From NCBI GenBank assembly GCA_030159075.1, contig BROG01000140.1, positions 1,266,512 to 1,330,511 on the forward strand: a DNA stretch of 64,000 nucleotides, in the 5' to 3' direction. Of the stretch, positions 34,935 to 46,845 are shown piece after piece. How positions within the stretch are numbered: position 1 is the stretch's first letter; each line of letters begins with the position of its first letter. A program made the translations under genes and the position numbers. The notes under the pieces were generated by a model. The model saw only the letters and a list, made by a program, of their open reading frames with translations. It was not told where the DNA came from and made no database searches. The stretch is from Atrina japonica. Its lineage: Eukaryota; Mollusca; Bivalvia; Pterioida; Pinnidae.

Positions 34935-36949
34935 ATGTTAAATAGATGAAACGTGCTTGTATGAAATATCAGATCATTTTCCTATTGTGCAAAAATGATG
35001 ATAAACAACTATATGCAGATGAAACTAATAGACTACTTTCTTACGTAAACATAAACCAAAATACTGTTTCACCAAACATCATTGGGAATCGTGTAAATGA
35101 TATTGTGAAATCCTTGCTAAAAGCATCCAGTCCAAGTATTCCTACTGGCTCATTTTGTAAATATCTCAAACCGTATTGGAAACAATCTGGATTAAATAAC
35201 TTTCATTATGATATGCGATCTGCTAGGTGAAACTGAATATCTGATTGCAAACCACGAAATGCTGAATCTAATACATATAATTTTTATGAAGATAAGAAAA
35301 AGAGAATTCCGAAAACAGAAACGCTCTGCTGAAAAGATATGGTATAGGCAGAGGGAAGAGGACTTAATTAATTCTGTAGAAACTAACATACAGGAATTTT
35401 ATAAAACTGTAAAAAGAATAAGAAAGAAAGGACCTGGAGATAAACCAATAAAGTATAATGGTAAAATCGCTATAGATCCACAGGAAAAATTTGACCTGTG
35501 GTTACAATATTTTTTTCATGATATGATAAAATTGACACATATCATGAAAAAATATAGAAAATTTTGTTAAAGAGGTATATAATATTGATGACAATTTTAC
35601 AGATATGTCAGTCGAAAATATAAGTAAAATAGAAATAAGACAACAAATTGAAGAGATGAAATTAGGCAAAGCTCCTGGGCCGGATATGGTAACATATGAA
35701 CATATTAAGTTTGCTGGTCCTGTCCTTGTATCTAAGATACAGGAAGTATTTAATTTAATGATGAAGTTCGACTGTATTCCTGAAAGTTTTCCTGTATTCC
35801 TGTGTATAAAGGAGGAAACAAGGATCCATGTGACCCGTCAAGCTATCGAGGAATTACTTTTAACGTCCACTATTAGTAAACTTTTTGAGAAAATAATAAT
35901 GCAGAGAATGCAAGATTTACTTGAAAAAAAAATCACATCAGATTTCCTCACGAATTGCAATTTCATATGTATATGTTGCTTTCTTAAACAACGAAAAGGC
36001 ATTTGATTGTATTTGGACTTCTATACAAATTGTATGAATTAGGAATACATGGAAAACTTTGGAAAATGATTAAAAACTCATACACAAATACGAAAGTAGA
36101 CATAACACTTAATGGTACTACCAGCAACGACCTAAGTGTATCTCGTGGAGTCGGACAAGGACGAGTTCTCAGTTCCTGGATGTTCCAACTGTACATAGTT
36201 GATCTTATATACACGTTATGTAACACAAATTTGGACTTAAAAATAGCAGGCCAACATATTCCAACTATTTTGTTGGCGGATGACATCTGTCTATTGGCAC
36301 CCTCAAAATCTTATCTGCAAAATCTTCTAGATATTGTAAATACATATGCAACTACAAATGTAATTAGAAACTAAAATACAATGGTACAAAAAGTGTTATC
36401 ATTTCTTTCAATAAAAGACAAGCTTTACCTAGGGGACTGTGAAATTGAATATAAAAATGATACTGTATATGCAGGAACAATCATATCAAACAGTAGAAGA
36501 ATTGATAAGTATGCTGAAAATGCGTGCGTGAAACTAAGGAAATGTTTTACTCCCTCGGTGACTTGGGTATTAAGTTTTACGGTTTGAACCCTATTTCTTC
36601 GGCGTTAATATGGTCTAGGGTCATATTACCTTCAGGTATGTATGGATGTGAAACCTGGGGAGAACTCAGCACACCGAATCACCAAAAGCTTGAAATTACA
36701 CAACGTAAATGTTTTAGAAACATGCAAGGATTTGATATGAACTCTCCATCCGTATCTACATGCGAAACTCTAGGAGTTATGAAAATTAAACACTATATGG
36801 ACAAATTTCGACAATACTGTACAGTTGTTTATTCCAGAAACGGTGTAAATCAGACGTGGATACTTAAAAATTCTAAACAGCTTTTAGAAAATTTGAAGGC
36901 ACACAATTTTTCTCGAATTCACCGTATGAAAAACAACTATTCCACATAA
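34935..36949 (+). mobile_element. LINE-1 copy: APE-type non-LTR retrotransposon ORF2 relic
   Basis: A 5'-truncated, frameshifted LINE ORF2. In order: the region between endonuclease and RT (SIPTGSFCKYLKPYWKQSGL near 35137; KREFRKQKRSAEKIWYRQRE near 35300), RT entry motif GKAPGPDMVTYEHIK (near 35664), LTSTISKLFEKIIMQRMQDL (near 35863), a deletion, the remnant FLNNEKAFDCIW (read across two frames, near 35984-36016), GVGQGRVLSSWMFQLYIVDL (near 36150), and the catalytic LADDICLLAP (near 36274). The C-terminal YGCETWGELSTPNHQKLEIT block follows (near 36638). At least four frameshifts or stops make it inactive. The endonuclease itself is absent. The clade is probably in the jockey/I/CR1 range but cannot be fixed by eye. 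It is interrupted downstream by PLE copy 4. Confidence 0.9.
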
Positions 36950-37564
36950 AATATTAAAAGAAAGACTTTTAAGCACCATAGACAACTGTTTTTTCACTAA
37001 AGGTGGTACCCGAAAATTTAAATATCTAGTAATTGGCTATCAGGATACTTATTTTGTCCAACACCACTCTGATTCTACACATAAATACACTGAACTTGAT
37101 ATAAAAAACATGCTGAAATTTCTAATAGACAATATATTTGTAATGTTCGGAGACGTGGTCTTTCAACAAACTGTCGGCATTCCGATGGGAACAAATTGTG
37201 CCCCTTTATTGGCCGACCTGTTCCTTTATTCATACGGAGTAGACTTCATTCAGAAACTGCTGAATCAAAAGAAGAAAAATATAGCGGTGTCCTTTAATTT
37301 GATATATCGACGACTTTTTGCCAATTAATAATGACAATTTTCATACATATGTCAATGCGATATATCCCAGCGAACTAGAAATTAAAGATACAACAGAATC
37401 AAGCACACACGTTTCATACTTATACATTTTACTTAATATAGACACAGACGGGAAATTAACAACTAAGCTATAGGACAAACGCGACGATTTCGGCTTTCCC
37501 ATCGTAAATTTTACACATTTAAGTAGTAATATCCCCGAGTCACCCGCATATGGAGTTTATATTT
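36950..37564 (+). mobile_element. PLE copy 4, central RT fragment inserted in LINE-1
   Basis: Starts with a sequence encoding ERLLSTIDNCFFTKGGTRKF (36963-), then GYQDTYFVQHHSDSTHKYTE, the RT block GIPMGTNCAPLLADLFLYSY (37173-37232), a YIDD motif shifted out of frame by a small deletion (near 37308-37319), and the start of the C-terminal region up to AYGVYI. Both 5' and 3' parts of the element are missing, so this is an internal PLE segment. It sits between the LINE-1 body and what looks like the LINE-1 C-terminal tail. Confidence 0.88.
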
Positions 37565-37738
37565 GATGAAAGTGTGCAACTATTGTATGATGATGATATT
37601 CTACTAGAATTTATTCTTGGTGGAATGTATAACGACAACCTTCGCACAATTGTTACAGATGATGATAATCGATGGGATATCATAAACAAGTGTGCTGAGT
37701 ATATGTATGAAACACGGCATGCCTTAATTCATTAGCAT
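37565..37738 (+). pseudogene. probable C-terminal tail of LINE-1 ORF2
   Basis: An open segment of about 57 codons ending in TAG encodes DESVQLLYDDDILLEFILGG and IINKCAEYMYETRHALIH. Acidic and hydrophobic residues alternate as in coding DNA, unlike the translations of surrounding sequence. Many APE-type LINEs end in a similar short helix-rich tail, so I infer this is the far side of LINE-1, separated from it by PLE copy 4. I do not recognise it by direct homology, and an unrelated fragment is possible. Confidence 0.4.
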
Positions 37739-38479
37739 CACCGTAACTAAATGTGCCAATACCATTGTTAAATAATAAATCTACTGTCTGAAATAGTACA
37801 AATATTAAAAGATAGATAAAATGATATCATCTATGCATCCATCAATATATGACACAATGGACATTAATAGACCGTTAAACTTTGATATACATGATTTGAT
37901 GTAGACGACAAATGATATAATATGAAAAGTTAAGACATCTCTTGTAAATTCGTTAATATCTAAAACTTAAGTATGTTTATTATTGTTCATCTAAATCTTC
38001 ATTTATGGAGGAAATAAAGATATTCAATACATACCATAATGATTATACATGTATATATGTAGTATATATTTCTATTATAATTAGATACCAAATGAAATTG
38101 ATAAAGAAGAATTTAGCTGAAACCAATCAGGCGTACTTGTAAACAGTTTTTTGTTTTAGGTTTTAATAAATCATATACAAATATTTCGTTACAGACTTGT
38201 CAAATTGACAGCATACATATACAACAAAAATATATTTGAATAAACATGTTCACAACATCATGTGTGTACCGAGGAAAAAGATAATACGAAGTTCCAATGA
38301 TGAAGGAAAAGGTTTTGATTTAAAATATTCAACGATATTTATTCTAAAAGATGTTCAACATTTCTCCATTTATTTCGGACTTTCTCTGCCGTATTCTGCT
38401 GGAGGAAGTATGGAGATGATAAATCAATGTTTCTATAATGGATTAAAAAGTTTACATGAAGACCATATAGGAGTGTTTT
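37739..38479. other. unassigned DNA
   Basis: No recognisable feature up to about 38235. The stretch 38236-38480 may be a decayed extension of LINE-2 on the minus strand. Confidence 0.4.
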
Positions 38480-39177
38480 GATATTGTCGACATAGAGAGA
38501 TAAATTCTTTTTAGTAAAACCAACTGATTATGTACACCGACTTGTCGAAGATTACACCTTTTATCTCAGGGTCGAACTTGTTAGCTGCAGTCAATAATTC
38601 TATACAAATAATAAATATATATATGTAGATTACGGATCACACCTCGACTTGCAGAGAACAAATATGAAATATAACAGTTATTTTCAAATGATGTAGTACA
38701 ATTGTAAATAAAGTTTTAAAACAATTTAGAATAAAGTCGCTGAAACTAAATAAAATCAGAAATTTTTCAATGAAGGATCATTCGACAGATTCGAAGGCCT
38801 TCTAAAAGTCTAACTGTTATAAAATTCCTGCAATATTTTTTTCCTCAATTTGTTTTATAATTTCGTTAATAGCTGGAGAACTCTCTTCAATATACCTACG
38901 TTTTATAAAACTTGTTTGTGTGTTTGACATAGAGTATCATGAAGACCTGATTTGATTCTGTTGGCAATACAAGTTGATGTAATTTCATAATCCACGCTTA
39001 ACACATTAAGTGTTATTGGGCGCCGACTTATCTAATAGAGATTTGATTTACCCTCTTTTGGAATAAATTTAATTATACCCTGGCATTGTGATATTGACAT
39101 TGATTTCTCTATGAAGGATTTATTTAAAGCTCTGATTAAACAAAAATTAAGATCTGACCAAAACAATTTATAATAGT

Positions 39178-39477
39178 CATGTTTGCGAGTACTCTGTTTC
39201 ACTAAGTGAAATGTTGAGTTGCCTTTTCGTTGGCGGTTGTTGAGACGTCTGTACCAAATGTGACGAGGATACACTCCTCACTTGTTTCGTTGGACTTGAC
39301 TCGTGTGGACTCACGGCGGGTGTGACCGGTCGACAGGGGATGCTTACTCCTCCATTGCACCTGATCCCACCTCTTGGTTTCCAGAGGTCCGTGTTTGCCG
39401 ATTTTTACCGGATTTGTATCTGTGTCCTGGACATTCTATTGATTAATACTTTGGTATCTGAAATTTTTATATTCTAA
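39178..39477 (+). mobile_element. PLE copy 5, 3' end inserted in LINE-2
   Basis: Contains only the last coding residues (EYSVSLSEMLSCLFVGGC) and the 3' untranslated block with GGCGGGTGTGACCGGTCGAC, ending near TCTGAAATTTTTATATTC. It lies antisense to LINE-2, which resumes on both sides with a gap in its protein. Confidence 0.88.
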
Positions 39478-40157
39478 GGTGTATCTGTCTAAATCTGGGG
39501 ACTTTCTTTTAAAGTTATATAAGTTTAATCAATTTTTTTGGGGGGGTTCTTTTAAAATTTCCTTTTAATTAACTAATTCTTTATTGTTTGAATTAAGCAA
39601 TTTTGGGATTATTTTTGTTGTATACTGTTTGTTTTTTAATAACAAAAATATCTTGTACTTTTCTCCCCTTCTATTCTCCATTTAGCTTTAGCTCTAGTGA
39701 TTACACCTTGTATTTTCTTTTCCCTTAAAGTTTTTAAATCAGTCTCTGTTCTTAATGTTTCATGTTTTAAATTTTAATCATTTTCAGTTTGATAATTTTC
39801 GTATAATTTCTCTTTAATATAAGTTCTTTTTCTTTTTCTCTCTCTTTCCCTTTTTTGTTTGAAGAATATTTTATTGTATTACCTCTTATCATTAATTTAA
39901 TTATTTACCACAATAATTTGTCATCAATAGAATATTCTGCTTGATCAAAATCATCATTGTTGTCAATTCTATATTGATATATATCTTCATTTATTATGGA
40001 CTTAACCAAATTTATATATTCTGGGTCAGATAAAAGACTATTATTTAGTTTCCAGGTGCCACGCCCTCGCACTTGTTTAGTAAAATTTAGTTGTATATAA
40101 ATAGGTTAGTGATCTGATTTATAGGTAATATCAATATCTGCTTTTAAGATGTAATTT

Positions 40158-41022
40158 TGTAAATATATAATAATTCTCAGATACCAAGGTATAAATAACT
40201 AAGATGACCAGGATTATGTACAAATCTGGTAAAAAGTGGACAAACACGGACCTCTTGAAACCAAGAGGTGGGATCAGGTGCCATGGAAGAGTAAGCATTT
40301 CTTGTACATCGGTCACACCTGCCGTGAGCCCACAGTCAAATCAAATGAAATACTAGAGGAACGAACCCTCGTTATGGTTAGTACAGACCTCTCAACAACC
40401 GCCATTGAACAAGTACTCAACATTTCATTTAAGGAAACAAAGAGTAATCGGAAACAAGACTTATACCGACGGTAAAATTTGCGGAACGTTGACATCAAAC
40501 GCGGTTTTCAATATCCCTGTGTCAATAATTTGTCAGTGAATAGTTTAAATCTGTATATGAAATGTTCATATGTTGAACATGCCCTGGCATAGCGGATCAT
40601 TTGTAAAATATAAACTCCATATGCGGGTTACTGTAAAAGAGATGGAAAAGTGACAGCATGTATGTTGGGTATGTTGTATGAACGATGCCCGTGACTTTAT
40701 TTACGTCGAATGTTGGAATTAAAAAGTTCCATCACATTGACATTACCACACTGTGGACTCGACAAATTTCCCACACCTTGGATATTATCAATACATCCAC
40801 AGGAGTATGCAGTGCCAAGCTGTCGAACCTAGTATTCACGTTGTCTACGGAAGGGGGTACTCAAGGTGGGGTTTTTGGTCCAGTGGTATATTGTTTCAAT
40901 TATACACACTCTCATAGACAAATTGGAATGGTCAGGGAGTTGAAATGCTGATAGAGTATCTGGTTACCCCCATTATGAACCTCAAATCAATGACCAGATA
41001 TTCTTTTATATAATGGCCCCTT
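40158..41022 (-). mobile_element. PLE copy 6, endonuclease plus 3' end, inserted in LINE-2
   Basis: On the minus strand, 41022 to about 40700 corresponds to the GIY-YIG endonuclease of the 59.6-kb copy, from the GPLNKR region through NPTLSTPFRRQRE to the Asn-rich end, with frameshifts. About 40632 to 40158 corresponds to the C-terminal RT region and 3' untranslated block. The linker and catalytic RT are deleted. It shows that endonuclease and 3' end belong to one element in the order 5'-EN...3'UTR-3', supporting the permuted domain order. Confidence 0.87.
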
Positions 41023-41258
41023 TGAAAAAACAAGAAAGTAATGTAATCCACTTCTTTCATCGTGGGCATCAAACTATGTATTTTTTTTTTATAATCAGTA
41101 TTATGTTCTCTCCAAACGCCTACGAGATCTAGATTTTTCATCATTTTAAGAATTTCATGATTATCTTTTACAATATGTAAAAATTGACATTTAAAACGTT
41201 TATAGGTAGCTGGATATTCTAGATATAAACACTTGATGCCAAATATAATAGATCAATG

Positions 41259-41905
41259 TAGTACTAATGGTCTCGCATCATGCGGCTTTGCGGTGTCAAA
41301 AGCTAGAGCAGGACAGTACTAATACTCCCGCATCATGCAGCTGTACGGTGTCCAAAGCTAGAACAGGACGTAACAGTTACAGCAGTACTATTACTCCCGC
41401 ATCATGCGGCTGTACTGTGTCAAAAGCTAGAACAAGACTCAACGGTTACAGTAGTACTAAAACTCCTGCATCATGCAGCTGTACGGTGTCCAAAGCTAGA
41501 ACAGGACTCAACGGTTACAGTAGTACTTGTACTGTGTCCAAAGCTAGAACAGGACTCAACGGTTACAGTAGTACTAATACTTCCGCACCATGCAGCTGTA
41601 CGGTAACCAAAGCTAGAGCAGGACTCAACAGTTAAAGCAGTACTATTACTACCGCATCATGCAGTTTTACGGTGTCCAAAGCTAGAGCAGGACTCAACAG
41701 TTACAGCAGTACTAATACTCCCGCATTATGCAGATATACGATATGCAAAAGTAGTACAAGACTCAAGCGTTACAGAAGTACTAATGCTCCCGCATCATAC
41801 AGCTATATGGTATGCAAAGCTAGAACAGGACTCAAACGTTAAAGTAGTTCTAATACTCCCGAATCATTCATTTTTACGGTATCCAAAGATAGAATGTTAC
41901 AGTAT
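41259..41905. repeat. 69-bp minisatellite, codon-register
   Basis: About nine units of close to 69 bp with AGTACTAATACTCCCGCATC and CGGTGTCCAAAGCTAGAACA. Because 69 is a multiple of 3, the plus strand is open at 41267-41635 for 122 codons as Cys-containing repeats (TPASCSCTVSKARTGLNGYS). Later units carry stops. There is no upstream exon signal I trust. Confidence 0.93.
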
Positions 41906-44202
41906 AAAACACTTAATCAGCTTATTGTTTTAATGACAAACGGAATGAGGTTTTGGTTACTTCCTTCATCTAAATGTCTTAATTTGAAGAGTTACGAAAT
42001 TATTAAATTACCACGCATGATGTGATCTTGACCTTTGTCAAATCGATATAATTATGTTCTCTTGGCAAAGAAACGATAGTCATGATATATCTGACATATT
42101 TATTGCTGCATCTATTGTCCATACATGTATATCGGTTTACCCCTAATATCAATTGTCAGAAACTGATTAAATGCATATGATTATGAGTTTATGTAGCCTA
42201 CATGTTATTATATATAGAAAGGAAACTCTTGAAAGTGACAACGATATTCTAAAGTAGTACCATGAAACAAGACAAGAGAAAGGAAAAGATGCACGCTAAT
42301 ATTCAGTTATTGCATTGGTAAAGATTCCAAGATCTGACATTGAAGTAAATTTTATCAATTAAAGATAGGACCTACAAAATGCGACTGTACTATTGTGTAT
42401 CATTAAATCCTCTTTATATCTCAAAGACAAAAAACTTTATATCAATGTTCATCAAATCAAAATAAAGGAAGAAATATGATTTTGTATCATCTATTTTTTT
42501 GCTTTCATAGTATAATTCTGGTTTCCTATTTCAACATTCATTTTTTCTATTTATTTGAAAAAAGAGATCGCTTGAAAATGGTAAAAATGAGTCCACGATA
42601 TACTTATGATCTATAGAATGAATTCAACTTCAAATGTAACATATAGGAATGCTCGTAATTCAGAATTCCTTGATTTCCCATAGGATCTATTGGGATCACA
42701 CAGTACCGTTATAAAGTGCCGAGATAGAAATGTTTTATGAACAAACCAAAGATAAATAGCATCACGTGCAAGTGCTGCAATATAATGACATCCACATTCG
42801 CAGTTGCATTATATACACCATATATGTACCATATGCAAAGTTATGCGATCTGTGCAAATGTATATATAAAGTTTCCTGTTTCCATTTAAAAATTATAATG
42901 ATTTAATTATATCTAACACATCGAAAACACACACCTACACATACACACACGTGTGTGTTGAGAATGTAACTTTTTAAAATAGATCTTTACAAATTAAAAT
43001 GGACACAAAGTTTACCATATCAATTAATTTCCATGAATAATTGTACAGAGGATGAAATCAATAATAATGCTACGGATACAATCTTTCACTATATATTTAG
43101 TATTGGATTACTAATGGTTATGCCCAGTGAGACAATGAATTGTACCCTGTTTAGTTTTTATTCCACACCGAAGGTACGGCGGAAGTGGTCATCAATGCAT
43201 GCTTATGATGTCATTTCTGACCATAACAGAGTGTCGCCCGAGTTCACTGTTCAACTACTTTACTATATGCAGACAAAAGTGATATGTGATATTTTACTTA
43301 TTTCATGGTTTATTTTAACAAAGATACTGGTTATTACAAATGAATGCATTCTGATATACAATTACACACATATAGACACACGAGTAACTACACACGTAAC
43401 GTAATTGTTCATCGCCGCTTTTGTTCAAGATATCTCACAAATACTTTTTAAACGTAATGAAGAATCTGAATATGCAGCTGCCATTGACATTATCTGAAAT
43501 AATTTACCATTATTTCCTTAGTCGCTCGTATTACAATTTAATCATTTTCTTTGGTACAAACTAGCTGGTAGCTAGTGATTTGCAACTTGGAAAGACCAAA
43601 ATTACGGTATTAACATAAACACACATTCGGATTAGCCTCGTGACTTTACCAGATGAAATGAAATGTTCAATCAATACAATTATGTACCGAAACTAATCAT
43701 AACGAGCAAAGTAAGAGTATAAAATGTTTAAAGGAACATCAATCTATTATTGTTAATTTGTAATTATAACGCTGTGAGATATAATGTGAGAATAAAGTAC
43801 AAATGAACACCGTATAACAGTAGGCCAACAAAGACCTACATATTTCACTTGTAAACAATGTATACATAATCAAAGCTCTCATTAGTGAGATCGATTCCCA
43901 ATTAGTTAGCAAGTCAAGTCAACATTCAAATAACACCCGACACATCCTGCTGAGTGGATGAACATGGATTTCAATGGACAAAATTAATAAAAGCAACATA
44001 TAAGCGTGTGGTAAATTACAAATGTTTTTAAGTTATATCATATAGTCACGACAGAAGATTGGAATTCCCAGCTCTGAACATGATTGTTATTTTCCTTATC
44101 AAGACAATGACTTACATAATCTACATTCACGCGCAACATTTTATTACTTAGTGTAAATCCATCAAAGACAAACGTACTTTATGACTCCTGTTACGTGTTT
44201 GA
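41906..44202. other. unassigned DNA
   Basis: The longest open frame is 123 codons on plus (43033-43404) with no recognisable domain. A short ACACAC palindromic stretch lies near 42930-42960. No gene can be supported. Confidence 0.4.
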
Positions 44203-45988
44203 GAGTATACACCGTCAGTCCTGGTATATGTTTGTAATTTACTGAGTATATACCGTCAGTCCTGGTGCATGTTTGTAATTTACTGAGTGTATACCGTTAA
44301 TCCGGGTACATGTTTGCAATTTACTGAGTATATCTTGTAAGTCCTGGTACATGTTTGCAATTTACTGAGTATATACCGTTAGTCCGGATACATGTTTTTA
44401 ATTTACTGAGTATATACCGTTAGTCCTGGTACATGTTTGTAATTTACTGAGTATATACCGTTAGTTCTGGTACATGTTTGTAATTCACTGGGCAATATAC
44501 AGTTAGTCCTGTTACATTTTTGCAATTTACTGAGTATATACCGTTAGTCCTGGTACATGTTTTTAATTTACCGAGTGTATACCGTTAGTCCTGGTACATG
44601 TTTGTAATTTACTGAGTATATAACGTTAGTCCTGGTACATGTTTGTAATTTACTGAGTATATACCGGTAGTCCTTGACATGTTTGTAATTTACCGAGTAT
44701 ATACCGTTAGTCCTGGTACATGTTTGTAATTTACTGAGTATATAACGTTAGTCCTGGTACATGTTTGTAATTTACTGAGTATATACTGTTAATCCTGGTA
44801 CATGTTTGTAATTTACTGAGTATATACTGTTAATCCTGGTACATGTTTGTAATTTACTGAGTATATACTGTTAATCCTGGTACATGTTTGTAATTTACTG
44901 AGTGTATACTGTTAATCCTGGTACATGTTTGTAATTTACTGAGTGTATACCGTTAGTCCTGGTACATGTTTGTAATTTACTGAGTGTATACTGTTAATCC
45001 TGGTACATGTTTGTAATTTACTGAGTGTATACCGTTAGTCCTGGTATATGTTTGTAATTCACTGAGTATATCCCATTAGTCTTGGTACATGTTTGTAATT
45101 TACTGGATATATACCGTTGGTCTGGTACATGATTGTAATTTACTGGGTATATACCTTTAGGTCTGGTATATGTTTGTAATATACTGGGTATATACCGTTA
45201 GTTCTGGTATATGTTTGTAATATACTGGGTATATACCGTTAGTTCTAGTATATGTTTGTAATATACTGGGTATATACCGTTAGTTCTAGTATATGTTTGT
45301 AATATACTGGGTATATACCGTTAGTTCTGGTATATGTTTGTAATATACTGGGTATATACCGTTAGTTCTGGTATATGTTTGTAATATACTGGGTATATAC
45401 AGTTAGTCCTGGTACGTGTTTGTAATTTAATGGGTATATACAGTTAGTTCTGATACATGTTTGTGATATACTGGGTATATACAGTTAGTTCTGATACATG
45501 TTTGTGATATACTGGGTATATACAGTTAGTTCTGATACATGTTTGTGATATACTGGGTATATTACTGGGTATACACAGTTAGTTCTGATACATGTTTGTG
45601 ATATACTGGGTATATACAGTTAGTTCTGATACATGTTTGTGATATACTGGGTATATACAGTTAGTTCTGATACATGTTTGTGATATACTGGGTATATACA
45701 GTTAGTTCTGATACATGTTTGTGATATACTGGGTATATACAGTTAGTTCTGATACATGTTTGTGATATACTGGGGTATATACAGTTAGTTCTGATACATG
45801 TTTGTGATATACTGGGTATATACAGTTAGTTCTGATACATGTTTGTGATATACTGGGTATATACAGTTAGTTCTGATACATGTTTGTGATATACTGGGTA
45901 TATACAGTTAGTTCTGATACATGTTTGTGATATACTGGGTATATACAGTTAGTTCTGATACATGTTTGTGATTTATTGGGATATACAA
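44203..45988. repeat. 41-bp minisatellite, block 1
   Basis: Tandem 41-bp units of the form GGTACATGTTTGTAATTTAC TGAGTATATACCGTTAGTCCT. Variants are regionally clustered: TTTACTGAG with CCGTTAGTCCTGG up to about 45060, ATACTGGG with CCGTTAGTTCTGG at about 45100-45400, and the very uniform GTGATATACTGGG with CAGTTAGTTCTGA at 45430-45970. The last subtype is nearly identical across about 12 units, indicating recent local amplification. Confidence 0.97.
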
Positions 45989-46213
45989 GACTAGGTACAG
46001 GTCTACCAAGGTTAGCTGACACATGTTTACAAACACAACGAGTCTAAATGAAATCATAACAGGGGCGACAAGCCACATGCCGTAATAAAAGTCTTAGAGA
46101 TTCAGTAATACATTGAGTCTGTGCAAGGTAATTATGTTTTGCCTGTACAACCTATTTTTGGTATCGTTTTGGTTTATTACTCTACCCGGATGTGCCATTT
46201 TTTCTTGGTACAC
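45989..46213. other. non-repetitive interruption of the 41-bp array
   Basis: About 225 bp without the 41-bp unit. No inverted ends, coding frame or known family are visible, so it may be original single-copy DNA between two arrays or an unrecognised insertion. Confidence 0.6.
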
Positions 46214-46845
46214 CTATACATGTTTGTAATTTACTGGTTATATACCGTTAGTCCTGGTATATGTTTGTAATTTACTGCGTATATACTGTTAGTCCTGGTA
46301 CATGTTTGTAATTTACTTGGTATATACCGTTAGTCCTGGTATATGTTTGTAATTTACTGCGTATATACTGTTAGTCCTGGTATATGTTTGTAATTTACTG
46401 CGTATATACTGTTAGTCCTGGTACATGTTTGTAATTTACTGGGTATATACCGTTAGTCCTGGTACATGTTTGTAATTTACTGCGTATATACTGTTAGTCC
46501 TGGTACATGTTTGTAATTTACTGCGTATATACTGTTAGTCCTGGTACATGTTTGTAATTTACTGCGTATATACTGTTAATCCTGGTACATGTTTGTAATT
46601 TACTGCATATATACCGTTAGTCCTGGTATATGTTTGTAATTTACTGGGTATATACCGTTAGTCCTGGTATATGTTTGTAATTTACTGGGTATATACCGTT
46701 AGTCCTGGTACATGTTTGTAATTTACTGGGTATATACTGTTAGTCCTGGTACATGTTTGTAATTTACTGCGTATATACCGTTAGTCCTGGTATATGTTTG
46801 TAATTTACTGCTTATATACAGTTAGTCCTGGTATATGTTTGTAAG
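46214..46845. repeat. 41-bp minisatellite, block 2
   Basis: About 15 more 41-bp units, mainly of a subtype with TTTACTGCG and CTGTTAGTCC, mixed with the TTTACTGGG type. This subtype is rare or absent in block 1. Confidence 0.97.

Larger units (their letters stand above)
38480..41258 (-). mobile_element. LINE-2 copy: L1/Tx1-like non-LTR retrotransposon, minus strand, split by two PLE fragments
   Basis: Read on the minus strand from the right: the end of an APE endonuclease domain (KNLDLVGVWREHN, 41023-41250); after PLE copy 6, the endonuclease motif KSDH and the linker RGRGTWKLNNSLLSDPEYIN (about 40020-40157) and a Lys/Glu-rich coil; after PLE copy 5, RT sequence QCQGIIKFIPKEGKSNLY, RPITL, and an LDF.KAFESVE motif A remnant near 38800. 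Numerous stops and frameshifts show long decay. The RPITLLN-type motif and the GRGTWKLNNSLL linker are typical of L1/Tx1-like elements. The RT segment between the endonuclease linker and the fingers is missing at the PLE copy 5 junction. The right end merges into a 69-bp minisatellite. Confidence 0.82.

Noticed and set aside
38236..38481. 81-codon plus-strand open frame as a host peptide
   Set aside because: It is antisense to the region where the decayed LINE-2 RT fades out and has no recognisable domain.
40685..40951. 88-codon plus-strand open frame
   Set aside because: It is the antisense shadow of the PLE endonuclease; the same shadow appears on the minus strand at 59748-59987.
43033..43404. 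123-codon open frame with hydrophobic segments
   Set aside because: No recognisable protein family, no supporting context; hydrophobic runs are common in A/T-rich translations.
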